Source: Weeksellaceae bacterium TAE3-ERU29 (GTDB lineage: Bacteria; Bacteroidota; Bacteroidia; Flavobacteriales; Weeksellaceae). Taken from it: 64,000 bases of DNA. The translations under genes and the position numbers were made by a program. Positions 26,809-36,521 of this stretch are shown here, piece after piece. Below the pieces are notes generated by a model. That model worked only from the letters and a program-made list of their open reading frames with translations. It was not told the origin of the DNA and made no database searches. The stretch is from the NCBI GenBank assembly GCA_019218445.1, contig JAHUUM010000001.1, forward strand, positions 62,001 through 126,000, read 5' to 3'. Positions within the stretch are counted from its first letter, which is position 1. Every line of letters starts with the position of its first letter.

Positions 26809-27792
26809 TTACTTTAATAAAGCTAAGATCTCTTTTCGTTTTACTTTTCCACTTTGCGTTCGGGGAAATTCAGCTACAAAATAAATTTCTTTTGGTGTTT
26901 TATTTTTTGGTAAAATATTTTTAGGGAGATTTAAAGTTTTTTCTTTTCCTTCAATTACTAAAATCAGTTTTTCGCCTAATAATTTATCTTCTTTCCCAAG
27001 TACCACAAAAGCTGAATTTATATAAGGCTTTAAAATATTCTCAATTTCTTCGGGATTAATTTTAATTCCGCCCGAATTAATGATATTATCAACTCGTCCC
27101 AACCACCTGAACTGATTGTTTTTCAGAATCTCCACTACATCATTCGTGATAATTTCCTGCTCAAAATAAGGCGTTTTTATCTTTAAACAATTTCTGTCGT
27201 CCAAAGAAATTCCCACCTCATCTAAAGTTGTAAAACAAGTTTCGGAATTTAATTTTCGCAGAGCAATATGCGTTATCGTTTCCGTCATTCCGTAAGTTTC
27301 ATAAAATATTGAGTCGATATTTTTTAATTTATTTTCTAATGTATCGCTCACAGGCGAACCGCCCAAAATTACTTTATTCATAAGAACCAAGCTCTCCAAA
27401 GATTTTTCGGACTGCATAGGCGTTAATGCCGAGAAATCTACTTTTTGACTGATTTTCACGACTGATTTCGGTTCAATGCAAATCAATTTTAATCCTAATT
27501 CTATTGCCCGAACTATCATCATTTTTCCCGCAATGTACTGAACGGGCAAACACAATAAGGCAAAACTTCCCTTTTTTAAATCTAAGAATTTACCCGTTAA
27601 TCTTGCCGATTGTTGCATGGCTTTTTTAGGCAAAATAATTTCTTTCGGCACTCCCGTAGAACCGGAAGTATGCGCTTTTACAAAATCATTATTCAAATAT
27701 TCATTAATGAAATCCGTGATTTGTTTTTGCCACGTTTCCGTTATCTCAACTTGACTAATTTTAAAATCAGGATTAGAAAAATCTAAAATCAT
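26809..27792 (-). CDS. menE: o-Succinylbenzoate-CoA ligase (MenE-like AMP-binding enzyme)
   Basis: 327 aa, short for the family but complete: P-loop AHTSGSTGVPKEIILP (~39-54), motif YETYGMTETITHIALR (~168-183), then RWLGRVDNIINSGGIKINPEEIE (~228-250, written here as the hinge region) and the C-terminal Lys in RTQSGKVKRKEIL. It activates o-succinylbenzoate with ATP and CoA in menaquinone synthesis. The adjacent menC gene (5 nt upstream) supports MenE over other acyl-CoA ligases. Short MenE forms are usual in flavobacteria. Confidence 0.88.
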   Translation of the reverse strand: MILDFSNPDFKISQVEITETWQKQITDFINEYLNNDFVKAHTSGSTGVPKEIILPKKAMQQSARLTGKFLDLKKGSFALLCLPVQYIAGKMMIVRAIELGLKLICIEPKSVVKISQKVDFSALTPMQSEKSLESLVLMNKVILGGSPVSDTLENKLKNIDSIFYETYGMTETITHIALRKLNSETCFTTLDEVGISLDDRNCLKIKTPYFEQEIITNDVVEILKNNQFRWLGRVDNIINSGGIKINPEEIENILKPYINSAFVVLGKEDKLLGEKLILVIEGKEKTLNLPKNILPKNKTPKEIYFVAEFPRTQSGKVKRKEILALLK

Positions 27793-27797
27793 TTCTT

Positions 27798-28805
27798 TTA
27801 AGATTTAAACCATAATTTTTCGCCTCGTACTTCTAAACGAGATTCAATATTGTTGGTAAAAAGACTGCCCGTTCCTAGACCTTGTGGCATTTGATTATCT
27901 AAAGTCGCAGTGAATTGAGCAATGGCATTCAGCCCGATATTACTCTCTAATGCCGAAGTTATCCACCAACCGATATTTTCTTTTTCCACTAAATTTATCC
28001 ATTCCTGACTGCCTTTAAAACCTCCGATTAATGCAGGTTTTAAAATGATATACTGCGGTTTTATATGATTGATTAGTTCCTTTTTTCTGTCCATTTCAAA
28101 AATACCGATTAACTCTTCGTCCAGAGCAATCGGGACGGGTGTTTCTCGGCATAATTTTGCCATTTCGTCCCAATTTCCTTGCTTTATCGGTTGCTCTATG
28201 GAATGAATATCCAAGTCGGCTAATTCCTTCAAAATTAATCTTGATTCTTCAAAACTAAAAGCTCCGTTGGCATCAACTCTTAATTCTAAAACTTCTTTGG
28301 AAAATTGCTTTCGTAAATCTTTTAAAACCAATTTTTCTTCTTCCCAATTCGTTCCGATTTTAATTTTGATACAACTGAATTGATTTTCTAATTTTTCTTT
28401 TACTTGTTGCACCATAAAATCAAGGCTTCCCATCCAGATTAAACCATTTATTTTAATTCCTCTTTGAGATTTTGTAAAATCTGACGTGAATAAAATTTCC
28501 TGACTTTTATTTTTTAAAGAAAGTTGAGCTTGTTCCAGCCCGAATTGTATTGAAGGATACGCTCTTAAATCTTCCCATTTCACTTTCTCTCCCCGATTGA
28601 TTGCATCGCAAACTTGTTGCAATTTATTTTCGTAATCATCGGTATCATCGGCACTTAAACCTTTGAATAAATTACATTCGCCAACAGTTGTAAATCCGTC
28701 TTTTTCTAAATAAATAAAGTAAGTCGGTTTTGTACGTAAAACGCCCCTTGAAGTTCCTCCGGGGCGTTTAAATATTAATGTATATTGATTAAAATATGCT
28801 TTCAT
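27798..28805 (-). CDS. menC: o-Succinylbenzoate synthase (enolase superfamily)
   Basis: 335 aa. An N-terminal capping domain is followed by the enolase-superfamily barrel. CIKIKIG supplies the KxK catalytic lysine pair, LRVDANGAF the first Asp ligand, HSIEQPI the Glu ligand, and PIALDEEL the third metal ligand, with YIILKPALIGG as the second-side Lys. It dehydrates SHCHC to o-succinylbenzoate in menaquinone synthesis. It sits between serA-like and menE genes with gaps of 2 and 5 nt, so it is probably co-transcribed with them. Confidence 0.88.
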   Translation of the reverse strand: MKAYFNQYTLIFKRPGGTSRGVLRTKPTYFIYLEKDGFTTVGECNLFKGLSADDTDDYENKLQQVCDAINRGEKVKWEDLRAYPSIQFGLEQAQLSLKNKSQEILFTSDFTKSQRGIKINGLIWMGSLDFMVQQVKEKLENQFSCIKIKIGTNWEEEKLVLKDLRKQFSKEVLELRVDANGAFSFEESRLILKELADLDIHSIEQPIKQGNWDEMAKLCRETPVPIALDEELIGIFEMDRKKELINHIKPQYIILKPALIGGFKGSQEWINLVEKENIGWWITSALESNIGLNAIAQFTATLDNQMPQGLGTGSLFTNNIESRLEVRGEKLWFKS

Positions 28806-28807
28806 TT

Positions 28808-29776
28808 TTAATTTTGTTTTCCAAAAATCGAAATAATTTGCTCTGCCAATTCTACTCCTATTCTATTCTGAGCATCGATTGTTAAACCGCCTACATGTGG
28901 CGACAATGATAACTGAGGATGCATTAAAATTTGCAACTCGGGCGTTGGTTCTTTTTCAAAAACATCTAATGCAGCCGAACGAACTTTCCCCTCTTCTATT
29001 GCTTTAATTAAAGCGACCTCGTCTATCACTCCTCCTCGAGCCAAATTTAATAAAATTACACCATCTTTCATTTTACTTATGGCTAATTCATCTATCAAAT
29101 AATGTTCTTGCCTTGGAACGTGTAAAGTAATAAAGTCAGACTCTTTTAAAACTTCTTCTAACTCTAATAATGGAACTTTAAACGTAAGACTTTGTCCGTC
29201 ATGAAAATCTATTTTAACCTCATCTGCATCTCCTTCATGGTTTTCATGAGCAACTCCAAGTACTTTCATTCCTAATCCTAAAGCCATTTTTGCAACAGCT
29301 TTCCCAATTCTTCCGTAGCCTACAATTCCTAAAGTTTTCCCTTTTAATTCAATCGCATTAGCATAACTTCTTTTTAAGTCAGAAAAGTTTAAATCTCCTT
29401 CCAACGGCATATTTCTGTTAGAATCGTGTAAATTACGAGCCAAACCAAATAAATGAGCGAAAACCATTTCCGCCACCGACTGAGATGATGCAAAAGGTGT
29501 ATTAATCACATGGATTCCCATTTCCTCGGCATATTCAACATCTATATTATCTAATCTTGAACCGCCTCTACCTATTAATTTTAATGAAGGTGTATCTTCT
29601 ATTACCTCCATTGGAACTTGTGTATTCCCTCTTACCAAAAGAATTTCTATGTGTTTGTCGTTCATGAAACGAACCAATTTATCCTGCGGTACTTTTTGTG
29701 TAAATAGTTTAAATCCCGCTTCTTGCAACATTTTACCGCCTTTGGTAGAAATTCCGTCGTTTATAAGTATATTCAT
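28808..29776 (-). CDS. serA: D-3-phosphoglycerate dehydrogenase (2-hydroxyacid dehydrogenase family)
   Basis: 322 aa, short form without the ACT domain. NAD-binding motif LGIVGYGRIGKAVAKMALGLGMKV (~149-172, glycine-rich) with the downstream catalytic set: Arg in LNLARGGVIDE, Glu in VFEKEPTPELQ, and His in SPHVGGLT. It oxidises 3-phosphoglycerate in serine synthesis; this is backed by the serC gene 9 nt upstream. An alternative would be another D-2-hydroxyacid dehydrogenase, but the context argues for SerA. Confidence 0.85.
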   Translation of the reverse strand: MNILINDGISTKGGKMLQEAGFKLFTQKVPQDKLVRFMNDKHIEILLVRGNTQVPMEVIEDTPSLKLIGRGGSRLDNIDVEYAEEMGIHVINTPFASSQSVAEMVFAHLFGLARNLHDSNRNMPLEGDLNFSDLKRSYANAIELKGKTLGIVGYGRIGKAVAKMALGLGMKVLGVAHENHEGDADEVKIDFHDGQSLTFKVPLLELEEVLKESDFITLHVPRQEHYLIDELAISKMKDGVILLNLARGGVIDEVALIKAIEEGKVRSAALDVFEKEPTPELQILMHPQLSLSPHVGGLTIDAQNRIGVELAEQIISIFGKQN

Positions 29777-29785
29777 TTGATTTTT

Positions 29786-30856
29786 TTAAGCAATTTCGTT
29801 TAATCTTTTCATACAACCCACCAATACCTCAACGCTCTCTAATTCTAAAGCATTGTATAAACTGGCTCGGTATCCTCCAACTGTTCTGTGTCCCTTTAAT
29901 GCAACAACACCGGCTTCCTCACAAATTTCGGCAAATTTTTCTTTTAAAGAAACTTCTTTTAATGTAAATGTTACATTCATATCTGAGCGGTCTTCTTTTA
30001 CTGCAACTCCCTCAAATAAATCATTCTTGTCTATTTCAGCATATAAAGTTTCTGCTTTCTTTTTGTTTCTTTTGTCCATTGCCTCTATTCCGCCCTGTTC
30101 TTTCAACCATAATAAATTGAGATATGCCGTATAAATTGAAAACACGGGTGAAGTATTAAAACAACTGTCTTTCGCAATTTGCACTCTGTAATCCAAATAA
30201 GACGGAATGTTTCGTTCTAAATTCTTTTCTAAAATCTCCTTGCGAACAATTACTACCGTAACCCCCGCAGCCCCAATATTTTTCTGAGCTCCGGCATAAA
30301 TTAAATCAAACTGAGAATAATCTAATTTTCGACTTAAAATATCCGAAGACATATCACTGATTAAAGGAACTTTTGTTTTGGGAAAAGATTTCATCTGTGT
30401 TCCGTAAATCGTATTGTTAGACGTACAATGGAAATAAGATGCATTTTCTGATATTTCGTAATCTTTCGGAATGTAATTATAATTTTTGTCTTTAGAACTC
30501 GCTACAATTAAAGGTTTACAAATCTTTTCGGCTTCTAAAAATGCATTATTCGCCCACCTTCCCGTATCTAAATACAACGGCGACTCATCATTCTTTGCTA
30601 AATTAAAGGGAACCATCGTAAATTGAAGACTCGCCCCTCCTTGTAATAAAAGGACTTCGTAGTCATTATTTAATCCTGTTAATTCTTTTATTAAATCTCT
30701 AGTTTCTTTTAATATTTGTTGAAAAACGTTACTTCTATGCGAAATTTCTAAAATGGAAAGTCCGGAGCTATCAAAGTCTTTTACTGCTTGTGATGCTTTT
30801 TCAAAAACACTCTGAGGCAATATACAAGGTCCGGCACAAAAATTATGCATTTTCAT
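29786..30856 (-). CDS. serC: Phosphoserine aminotransferase
   Basis: 356 aa, normal length. The N-terminus HNFCAGPCILPQSVFEKA is the family signature. PLP contacts: LLLQGGASLQF, and the Lys in DLIYAGAQKNIGAAG (~185-199) that forms the Schiff base. HRTVGGYRASLYNAL closes the chain. It makes phosphoserine from phosphohydroxypyruvate and glutamate. It is the first gene of a minus-strand group serC-serA-menC-menE and is separated from the ferredoxin gene by a terminator. Confidence 0.93.
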   Translation of the reverse strand: MKMHNFCAGPCILPQSVFEKASQAVKDFDSSGLSILEISHRSNVFQQILKETRDLIKELTGLNNDYEVLLLQGGASLQFTMVPFNLAKNDESPLYLDTGRWANNAFLEAEKICKPLIVASSKDKNYNYIPKDYEISENASYFHCTSNNTIYGTQMKSFPKTKVPLISDMSSDILSRKLDYSQFDLIYAGAQKNIGAAGVTVVIVRKEILEKNLERNIPSYLDYRVQIAKDSCFNTSPVFSIYTAYLNLLWLKEQGGIEAMDKRNKKKAETLYAEIDKNDLFEGVAVKEDRSDMNVTFTLKEVSLKEKFAEICEEAGVVALKGHRTVGGYRASLYNALELESVEVLVGCMKRLNEIA

Positions 30857-30912
30857 TAAGCTATGCTTATTTTTTTATAGAGCAAATATAATATTTTAAA
30901 CTTTAACAAATA

Positions 30913-30946
30913 AAAAAATCCGCTACTTAAAAAATAGCGGATTCTA
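30913..30946 (-). terminator. Terminator of the ferredoxin gene
   Basis: AATCCGCTA / TAGCGGATT with an A/T loop, followed on the minus strand by seven T. Confidence 0.8.
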
Positions 30947-30964
30947 TAATTTGATTATAAATCT

Positions 30965-31312
30965 CTATGTGTGAAGCATATCTTTTTTCTCTAAAAGCTC
31001 TTCTTCTGTTTCCTCGTTATCCTCATCAGGCACACAACAATCTACAGGGCAAACTGCCGCACACTGAGGCTCATCATGAAAACCTTTACACTCTGTACAT
31101 TTATCAGGAACTATAAAATAAGTTTCATCACTAATCGGTTCTTGCGACTCAGAGGCGTCGGCAGAGTGTCCGTTTTTTCCGGCTACAAAGCCCGACAAAG
31201 TCGTTCCATCCTCGTATCGCCAATCCATTGCTCCTTCGTAAATTGCATTATTAGGGCATTCAGGCTCACACGCTCCACAATTTATACATTCATCTGTTAT
31301 TTTGATTGCCAT
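30965..31312 (-). CDS. 4Fe-4S dicluster ferredoxin
   Basis: 115 aa from the ATG at 31312 (MAIKITDECINCG). I prefer this start over one 36 nt upstream because all ferredoxins of this type begin directly before the first cluster motif. Two cluster motifs are visible: CINCGACEPECPNNAI near the start and CTECKGFHDEPQCAAVCPVDCC in the second half, with an acidic C-terminal tail. A small electron carrier in the cytoplasm. It is divergent from the acyl-CoA reductase gene with only 41 nt between starts, and the two may work together (inference). Confidence 0.9.
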   Translation of the reverse strand: MAIKITDECINCGACEPECPNNAIYEGAMDWRYEDGTTLSGFVAGKNGHSADASESQEPISDETYFIVPDKCTECKGFHDEPQCAAVCPVDCCVPDEDNEETEEELLEKKDMLHT

Positions 31313-31323
31313 AATTAATATCT

Positions 31324-31331
31324 TAACTTTG
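31324..31331 (+). promoter_or_regulatory. Candidate -7 box of the acyl-CoA reductase gene within a dyad
   Basis: TAACTTTG, a match to TAnnTTTG, lies inside the dyad ACTTTG-TTG-CAAAGT in the 41-bp gap between divergent starts. The other arm gives a weaker box for the ferredoxin gene. Confidence 0.45.
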
Positions 31332-31353
31332 TTGCAAAGTAACAACAAATTCT

Positions 31354-32403
31354 ATGCATTTAGGAAACCGTATTAAAACTTTTTCGCTGTTAGGGCTTAA
31401 TTTAGAATCATTCATAAAAAACTATTATGATGATTGCCTTACTCCGGCTCAAGAAGAAATTGCTCAGACTCTGAAACTGGCAGAAATTAAAAATCCTTGG
31501 TTTACTATAGAAAACCAATTATACGCTTTGTCCGAATGGGCTGAAGCTTTAAAAAAAGAAAATTTAGAAAAATGGCTTTCTAAATATGATTTAAGTATAA
31601 AAAATAAAAATGTAGGAATCGTGGCTGCAGGAAATATTCCGTTGGTTGGTTTTCATGATTTATTGAGCGTTGTACTTTCGGGAAATAATGCCATTATTAA
31701 ATTATCTTCTAACGATGAAGTTTTAATGAAATACATGATTCATTATTTATACGATATCGCACCCGAATTTAAGGAAATCATTAAAATCACCGATAAATTA
31801 AAAGGTTACGATGCTGTTATTGCCACAGGTAGCGATAATACCGCTCGTTATTTTGAATCTTATTTTAAAGACATTCCGCACATTATAAGAAAAAACCGAA
31901 CTTCTGTCGCAATTTTAACAGGTGAAGAAACTCCACAAGATTTAGAGAATTTAAGTAATGATATGTTGCGTTATTTCGGTTTAGGCTGTCGCAATGTTAC
32001 AAAAATTTACACACCAAAAGGTTACGATTTAAATACAATTTTTAACTCTTTATTTAAATGGAAAGACATTATAAATCATCATAAATATGCAAATAATTAC
32101 GATTATTACAGAACAATTTATTTAATGAAGCAAATTCCAATCACAGAAAACGGCTTTGTTTTAATGACAGAAGATAAAAATTTATTCAGTCCGATTTCTG
32201 TTATTTTTCATGAAGAATATGATAACTTAATCACATTGATTCCTCAGTTAAAAAATTTGGAAGAAAAAATACAATGCATTGTAAATAAATATGTTATACC
32301 CAACTTAAACACTATTAATTTTGGTGAAGCTCAATCGCCTAAATTATGGGATTACGCAGACGGAATAGATACTATAAATTGGCTGAATAATCTCAACTCT
32401 TAA
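31354..32403 (+). CDS. Acyl-CoA reductase, LuxC-like
   Basis: 349 aa. The chain shows the aldehyde-dehydrogenase-like fold of LuxC proteins: NVGIVAAGNIPLVGFHD (~84-100), AIIKLSSND, and the region of the catalytic Cys in YFGLGCRNVTKIY (~204-216), with HIIRKNRTSVAILTG before it. LuxC enzymes reduce acyl-CoA or acyl groups to aldehydes with NADPH. This gene stands beside ferredoxin and serC in many flavobacteria, but its physiological substrate is not established. Confident for family. Confidence 0.8.
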   Translation: MHLGNRIKTFSLLGLNLESFIKNYYDDCLTPAQEEIAQTLKLAEIKNPWFTIENQLYALSEWAEALKKENLEKWLSKYDLSIKNKNVGIVAAGNIPLVGFHDLLSVVLSGNNAIIKLSSNDEVLMKYMIHYLYDIAPEFKEIIKITDKLKGYDAVIATGSDNTARYFESYFKDIPHIIRKNRTSVAILTGEETPQDLENLSNDMLRYFGLGCRNVTKIYTPKGYDLNTIFNSLFKWKDIINHHKYANNYDYYRTIYLMKQIPITENGFVLMTEDKNLFSPISVIFHEEYDNLITLIPQLKNLEEKIQCIVNKYVIPNLNTINFGEAQSPKLWDYADGIDTINWLNNLNS

Positions 32404-32444
32404 ATATACTAAATTTAAAAATTTTAAGTTTATAAGTTTATTCG

Positions 32445-32452
32445 TACTTTTG
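32445..32452 (+). promoter_or_regulatory. Candidate -7 box of dnaN
   Basis: TACTTTTG, 34 nt upstream of the dnaN ATG; a TTT rather than TTG stands at the -33 distance. Confidence 0.45.
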
Positions 32453-32486
32453 TTTAAATTAAGATAGAAATAAATACATTACATAT

Positions 32487-33602
32487 ATGAAATTTATTGT
32501 TGCAAGTTCCAGTTTACTTAAACACCTACAAATGTTGGGTGGAGTAATCAATTCTAATAATACAATGCCTATTTTGGATAACTTTTTATTCGAATTGGAC
32601 CAAAATAAACTAAAAATTACTGCTTCTGATTTAGAAACTACTGTTTCTACAATTATAGATGTAGAATCGGAAGACGTAGAGTCTATCTGCGTACCTTCTA
32701 AAATTTTATTAGATACACTAAAAACCTTCCCGAGTCAGCCATTAACTTTCTTGAAAAAAGAAAACAATCAATTAGAAATAATTTCTGAACAAGGACAATA
32801 TCAGCTTTCTTATTTATCTGCAGACGAGTTTCCGGAAGTACCTGAATTAGAAGATATTCGATCAACAACTATTGCAAGTAACATTTTGGTAGAAGCCATT
32901 AATAAAACACTTTTTGCAACAGGAAATGATGAACACAGACCGGTAATGACGGGAGTTTATTTTGAATGGAGCAACGAGGCTTGTCGTTTTGTAGCAACAG
33001 ACGCTCATCGCTTAATAAAATACACCAGAAATGATATTCAATCAACTGACGGGTCTAATTTTATTATGCCTAAAAAGCCTTTAAACTTGCTTAAAAATAT
33101 TTTACCGGCGGGAGAAGATGTTTTAGTAGATTACAATGAAATTAATACAAGGTTTTCAACAGGACAAATTACAATAACTTGCCGATTAATAGACGGTAAA
33201 TACCCTGCATATAACGCGGTAATTCCTAAAGAGAATCCGAATGTTATGACAATCAATCGTACTATGTTCTTAAACTCATTAAGACGTGTTGCTATTTTCG
33301 CTAATAAATCTACTCATTTAGTAAGATTAAAATTAAACGGAAATCAATTATTAATAAGTGCAGAAGATGTGGATTTCTCTAACAAAGCCGAAGAAAAATT
33401 GCCTTGTGATTACAACGGAGAAGATTTACAAATCGGGTTTAATGCTAAATTCTTATCAGAAATGTTACAGAATTTACAAAGCGATGATATTACACTTTCT
33501 ATGTCTGAGCCAAACAGAGCGGGAATTATTCGCCCTGTGGACGGATTGGAAGAAGGAGAAGATATATTAATGTTGGTAATGCCATTAATGCTTTCAGCCT
33601 AA
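32487..33602 (+). CDS. dnaN: DNA polymerase III subunit beta (sliding clamp)
   Basis: 371 aa, normal length. Three clamp domains follow each other: MKFIVASSSLLKHLQML start, SYLSADEFPEVP (~110-121), FVATDAHRLIKY (~171-182), and the C-terminal DGLEEGEDILMLVMPLML, where the final hydrophobic residues form the protein-binding pocket. It tethers replicative polymerase to DNA. No dnaA or origin is visible around it, so it is not in the classical dnaA-dnaN arrangement, as is common in Bacteroidota. pheT follows after 39 nt. Confidence 0.94.
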   Translation: MKFIVASSSLLKHLQMLGGVINSNNTMPILDNFLFELDQNKLKITASDLETTVSTIIDVESEDVESICVPSKILLDTLKTFPSQPLTFLKKENNQLEIISEQGQYQLSYLSADEFPEVPELEDIRSTTIASNILVEAINKTLFATGNDEHRPVMTGVYFEWSNEACRFVATDAHRLIKYTRNDIQSTDGSNFIMPKKPLNLLKNILPAGEDVLVDYNEINTRFSTGQITITCRLIDGKYPAYNAVIPKENPNVMTINRTMFLNSLRRVAIFANKSTHLVRLKLNGNQLLISAEDVDFSNKAEEKLPCDYNGEDLQIGFNAKFLSEMLQNLQSDDITLSMSEPNRAGIIRPVDGLEEGEDILMLVMPLMLSA

Positions 33603-33641
33603 AAAATAAACTTATATTATTAAAATATAATTCTAAATTTC

Positions 33642-36071
33642 ATGAAAATTTCTCATCAGTGGTTATCTGATTTTTTAAAAACTGATTTAAGCGTAGAAAA
33701 AATTTCTGCTGTTTTAACCGATATTGGTTTAGAGGTAGAAGGAACTGAACAAAGCGGTATTTCTAAAGAAGATTTAGAAGGTTTTGTCGTGGGTAAAGTT
33801 TTAACTTGCGAAAAACATCCAAACGCCGATAAACTAAAAGTAACAAGTGTAGATTTAGGTAACGGAAACATACAACAAATTGTTTGCGGTGCTCCGAACG
33901 TAGCAGCCGGTCAAAATGTACCGGTAGCAACCGTAGGCACTGTAATTAAAGACGGAAAAGGCAACTCTTTTACCATAAAAAAAGCTAAATTACGAGGAGA
34001 AGAATCTAACGGAATGATTTGTTCTAAAAAAGAATTGAGAGTTTCTGAGGATAATTCAGGTATTTGGGTAATGGACGAAAGTTTAGAAGCAGGAACGCCT
34101 CTTTCAGACGTTATAGAAAGTAACATAGATTACACCTACGAAATCGGACTTACGCCTAACCGAGCTGATGCCATGTCGCATTACGGAGTTGCAAGAGATG
34201 TTTACGCAGCTCTTAAATCTAAAAAACTAAATGCAGAATTCACTGATTTAGAAGAAAATACAATTACTGAATCTAAAGATGAAAATCCGATTTCGGTAAA
34301 AGTTGAAGACGCTGAATTATGCCCAAGATATAGCGGAATTTATTTAAAAAATATTACCGTAAAAGATTCTCCACTTTGGCTGCAAACCAGATTAAAAGCA
34401 TTAGGTCTTACTCCTAAAAACAATATTGTAGATGCTACAAACTACGTTCTACACGGATTAGGACAGCCAATGCACTCTTTTGACGCTGATAAAATTGAAG
34501 GTGGTTCTATCATTGTAAAAAAAGCTGAGAAAAACACAAAATTCACAACTTTAGACGAAGTTGAAAGAGAATTAAACGGAGAAGAATTAATGATTTGCGA
34601 CGTACAAAAACCACTATGTATTGCGGGAGTTATGGGCGGATTGAATTCTTCTGTTTCAGCGGATACAAAAAATGTATTTTTAGAAAGTGCTTATTTTAAT
34701 CCTGTAAGCGTAAGAAAAACAGCAAAATATCATGCAATCAACAGCGATTCTTCTTTTAGATTTGAGCGTGGAATCGACCCGAATTTCAGTGTAAGAGCTT
34801 TAAAATACGCAGTAAAATTAATTCAAGAAATTGCAGGAGGTGAAGTTGTTGGTTCTTTAAGTGATTTTTATCCTGTACCAATAAAACCATTCGAGGTTAT
34901 TTTAAAATACAGAAACGTAGACCGAATTTTAGGAGAACGTATCCATAGAGAAAAAATCAAAGAAATTTTAGAGCTTTTAGAGATAAAAATCATCAGTGAA
35001 AAAGATGATATTTTAGAATTAGAAGTTCCGGCTTATCGTGTAGATGTTCAAAGAGAAATTGATGTTATAGAAGATATTCTTAGAATTTACGGATACAATA
35101 ATATTCAATTAAAAGAAAAGGTAAGCACCTCTATCGTTCCGGGAGAAGGCTTTTTAAATCAAAAAGTTACAGAAGGTATTTCTGATTTATTGACAGCTCA
35201 CGGGTTCAATGAAGCTATGAATATTTCTATCTATAAAGAAGATTATAATACATGGTTTGGGTTTAATGAAGAGCAATCCGTAAAACTTATAAATTCTTTG
35301 AGTAAAGACCTTTCTGTAATGCGTAGAAGCCTGTTACCAAGTTTATTGGAAAATATAGACTACAACGTAAAAAGAAAAAATCCAAATATTAAATTATTTG
35401 AATTTGGAAAATCTTACTCTAAAGAAAATGATACTTACACAGAAGTTCCTACATTATCAATCATTGTTTCGGGAGATGTTCGAGATGAGAATTGGAGCGA
35501 AAAATCTACACAAGTTTCATTCTTTTATTTAAAAGGAATTGTTCAGCAAATTTTAGAACGCTTTAAAGCTAATGATTTAGAAACCAACGAGCTGAAAGCA
35601 GATTATTATAATTATGCTTTGGACTTTTTATTAAATAAAAAATCATTAGTGCATATTGCGGAAATCTCTAATTCTATATTGAAGAAATTTGACATTAACC
35701 AGCCTGTTTATTATGCTGAATTTAATATGAATTTATTCTTTGAAAATTACGAGCAAAATAAAGGTGTTAAATTTAAAAATCTGCCTAAATTCCCTGAAGT
35801 AAGAAGAGATTTAGCTCTATTATTGAATAAAGAAACAAGTTACGCAGAAGTAAAAAATACCGTTTTACCATGTGATGAAACACATATAAAATCAGTTAAT
35901 TTGTTTGATGTTTATGAGGGTGATAAATTACCAAAAGGTAAAAAATCTTATGCAATCAGTATTAAATTACAAGATGAAAGCAAAACTATGAACGATAAAC
36001 AAATTGATTCGATTATGAATAAGATTATTAAAGAATTGAGCAATAAATTAAATGCCGAACTTAGAAATTAA
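33642..36071 (+). CDS. pheT: Phenylalanyl-tRNA synthetase beta subunit
   Basis: 809 aa, full length. An N-terminal EMAP-like tRNA-binding domain (~40-155: VGKVLTCEKHPNADKLKVT), the B3/B4 editing domain (~210-390: GLTPKNNIVDATNYVLHGLGQPMHSFDADK is the conserved region at ~252-280), B5 (~400-470), and a C-terminal FDX-ACB domain (~715-808: FPEVRRDLALLL, KSYAISIKLQDESKTM). It pairs with PheS to charge tRNA-Phe. pheS is not nearby, so the subunit genes are split. Confident. Confidence 0.94.
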   Translation: MKISHQWLSDFLKTDLSVEKISAVLTDIGLEVEGTEQSGISKEDLEGFVVGKVLTCEKHPNADKLKVTSVDLGNGNIQQIVCGAPNVAAGQNVPVATVGTVIKDGKGNSFTIKKAKLRGEESNGMICSKKELRVSEDNSGIWVMDESLEAGTPLSDVIESNIDYTYEIGLTPNRADAMSHYGVARDVYAALKSKKLNAEFTDLEENTITESKDENPISVKVEDAELCPRYSGIYLKNITVKDSPLWLQTRLKALGLTPKNNIVDATNYVLHGLGQPMHSFDADKIEGGSIIVKKAEKNTKFTTLDEVERELNGEELMICDVQKPLCIAGVMGGLNSSVSADTKNVFLESAYFNPVSVRKTAKYHAINSDSSFRFERGIDPNFSVRALKYAVKLIQEIAGGEVVGSLSDFYPVPIKPFEVILKYRNVDRILGERIHREKIKEILELLEIKIISEKDDILELEVPAYRVDVQREIDVIEDILRIYGYNNIQLKEKVSTSIVPGEGFLNQKVTEGISDLLTAHGFNEAMNISIYKEDYNTWFGFNEEQSVKLINSLSKDLSVMRRSLLPSLLENIDYNVKRKNPNIKLFEFGKSYSKENDTYTEVPTLSIIVSGDVRDENWSEKSTQVSFFYLKGIVQQILERFKANDLETNELKADYYNYALDFLLNKKSLVHIAEISNSILKKFDINQPVYYAEFNMNLFFENYEQNKGVKFKNLPKFPEVRRDLALLLNKETSYAEVKNTVLPCDETHIKSVNLFDVYEGDKLPKGKKSYAISIKLQDESKTMNDKQIDSIMNKIIKELSNKLNAELRN

Positions 36072-36078
36072 ATCAATT

Positions 36079-36501
36079 ATGAAAAAATTAATCGTTTTAT
36101 TAATCATTAGTATTACCTTTTTCTCTTGTGACTCGTTAAAACCGGTAGGAAAAGTGTCTACAGACGAAAATAAACTTGTAAACAATTGGGTTTTACAAAA
36201 TGATAAAAGCATAGAATACGGATTAAACTCTGAGCCTTTGTCTATCAATTTTAGTAAAAGTGCAGAAGAAAATAAAATCAGCGGATTCGCAGGTTGTAAT
36301 AAATTCTTCGGGAATTACAGTGCATTTAATGGGAAACTAATCATTAGTAATATAGGGGCTACAAAAATGGCTTGTCCCCAGTTAGATGCAGAAGGACAAT
36401 ATCTTTCTTTACTTGGTAAAGCTAACAGATATGAAATTAAAGGAAACAACTTATTCCTTTACAACAACAATTTATTATTGCTACATTTTGAAGCTAAATA
36501 A
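36079..36501 (+). CDS. META-domain (HslJ-like) lipoprotein
   Basis: 140 aa from the ATG at 36079, chosen because it starts the lipoprotein signal MKKLIVLLIISITFFSCDS (lipobox FFSC). The in-frame ATG at 36052 would place charged residues before the signal and lies inside pheT. The mature part matches the META fold: NNWVL, ISGFAGCNKFFGNYS, MACPQLDAEGQY with the usual two cysteines. HslJ proteins affect novobiocin resistance in E. coli; here the role is unknown. It starts 7 nt after pheT. Confidence 0.85.
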   Translation: MKKLIVLLIISITFFSCDSLKPVGKVSTDENKLVNNWVLQNDKSIEYGLNSEPLSINFSKSAEENKISGFAGCNKFFGNYSAFNGKLIISNIGATKMACPQLDAEGQYLSLLGKANRYEIKGNNLFLYNNNLLLLHFEAK

Positions 36502-36521
36502 GTAAAACATACAACTATTAG

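Noticed and set aside
30965-31348. Ferredoxin start at 31348
   Set aside because: The 12 added residues precede the universal MAIKITDEC start and overlap the dyad promoter region; 31312 preferred.
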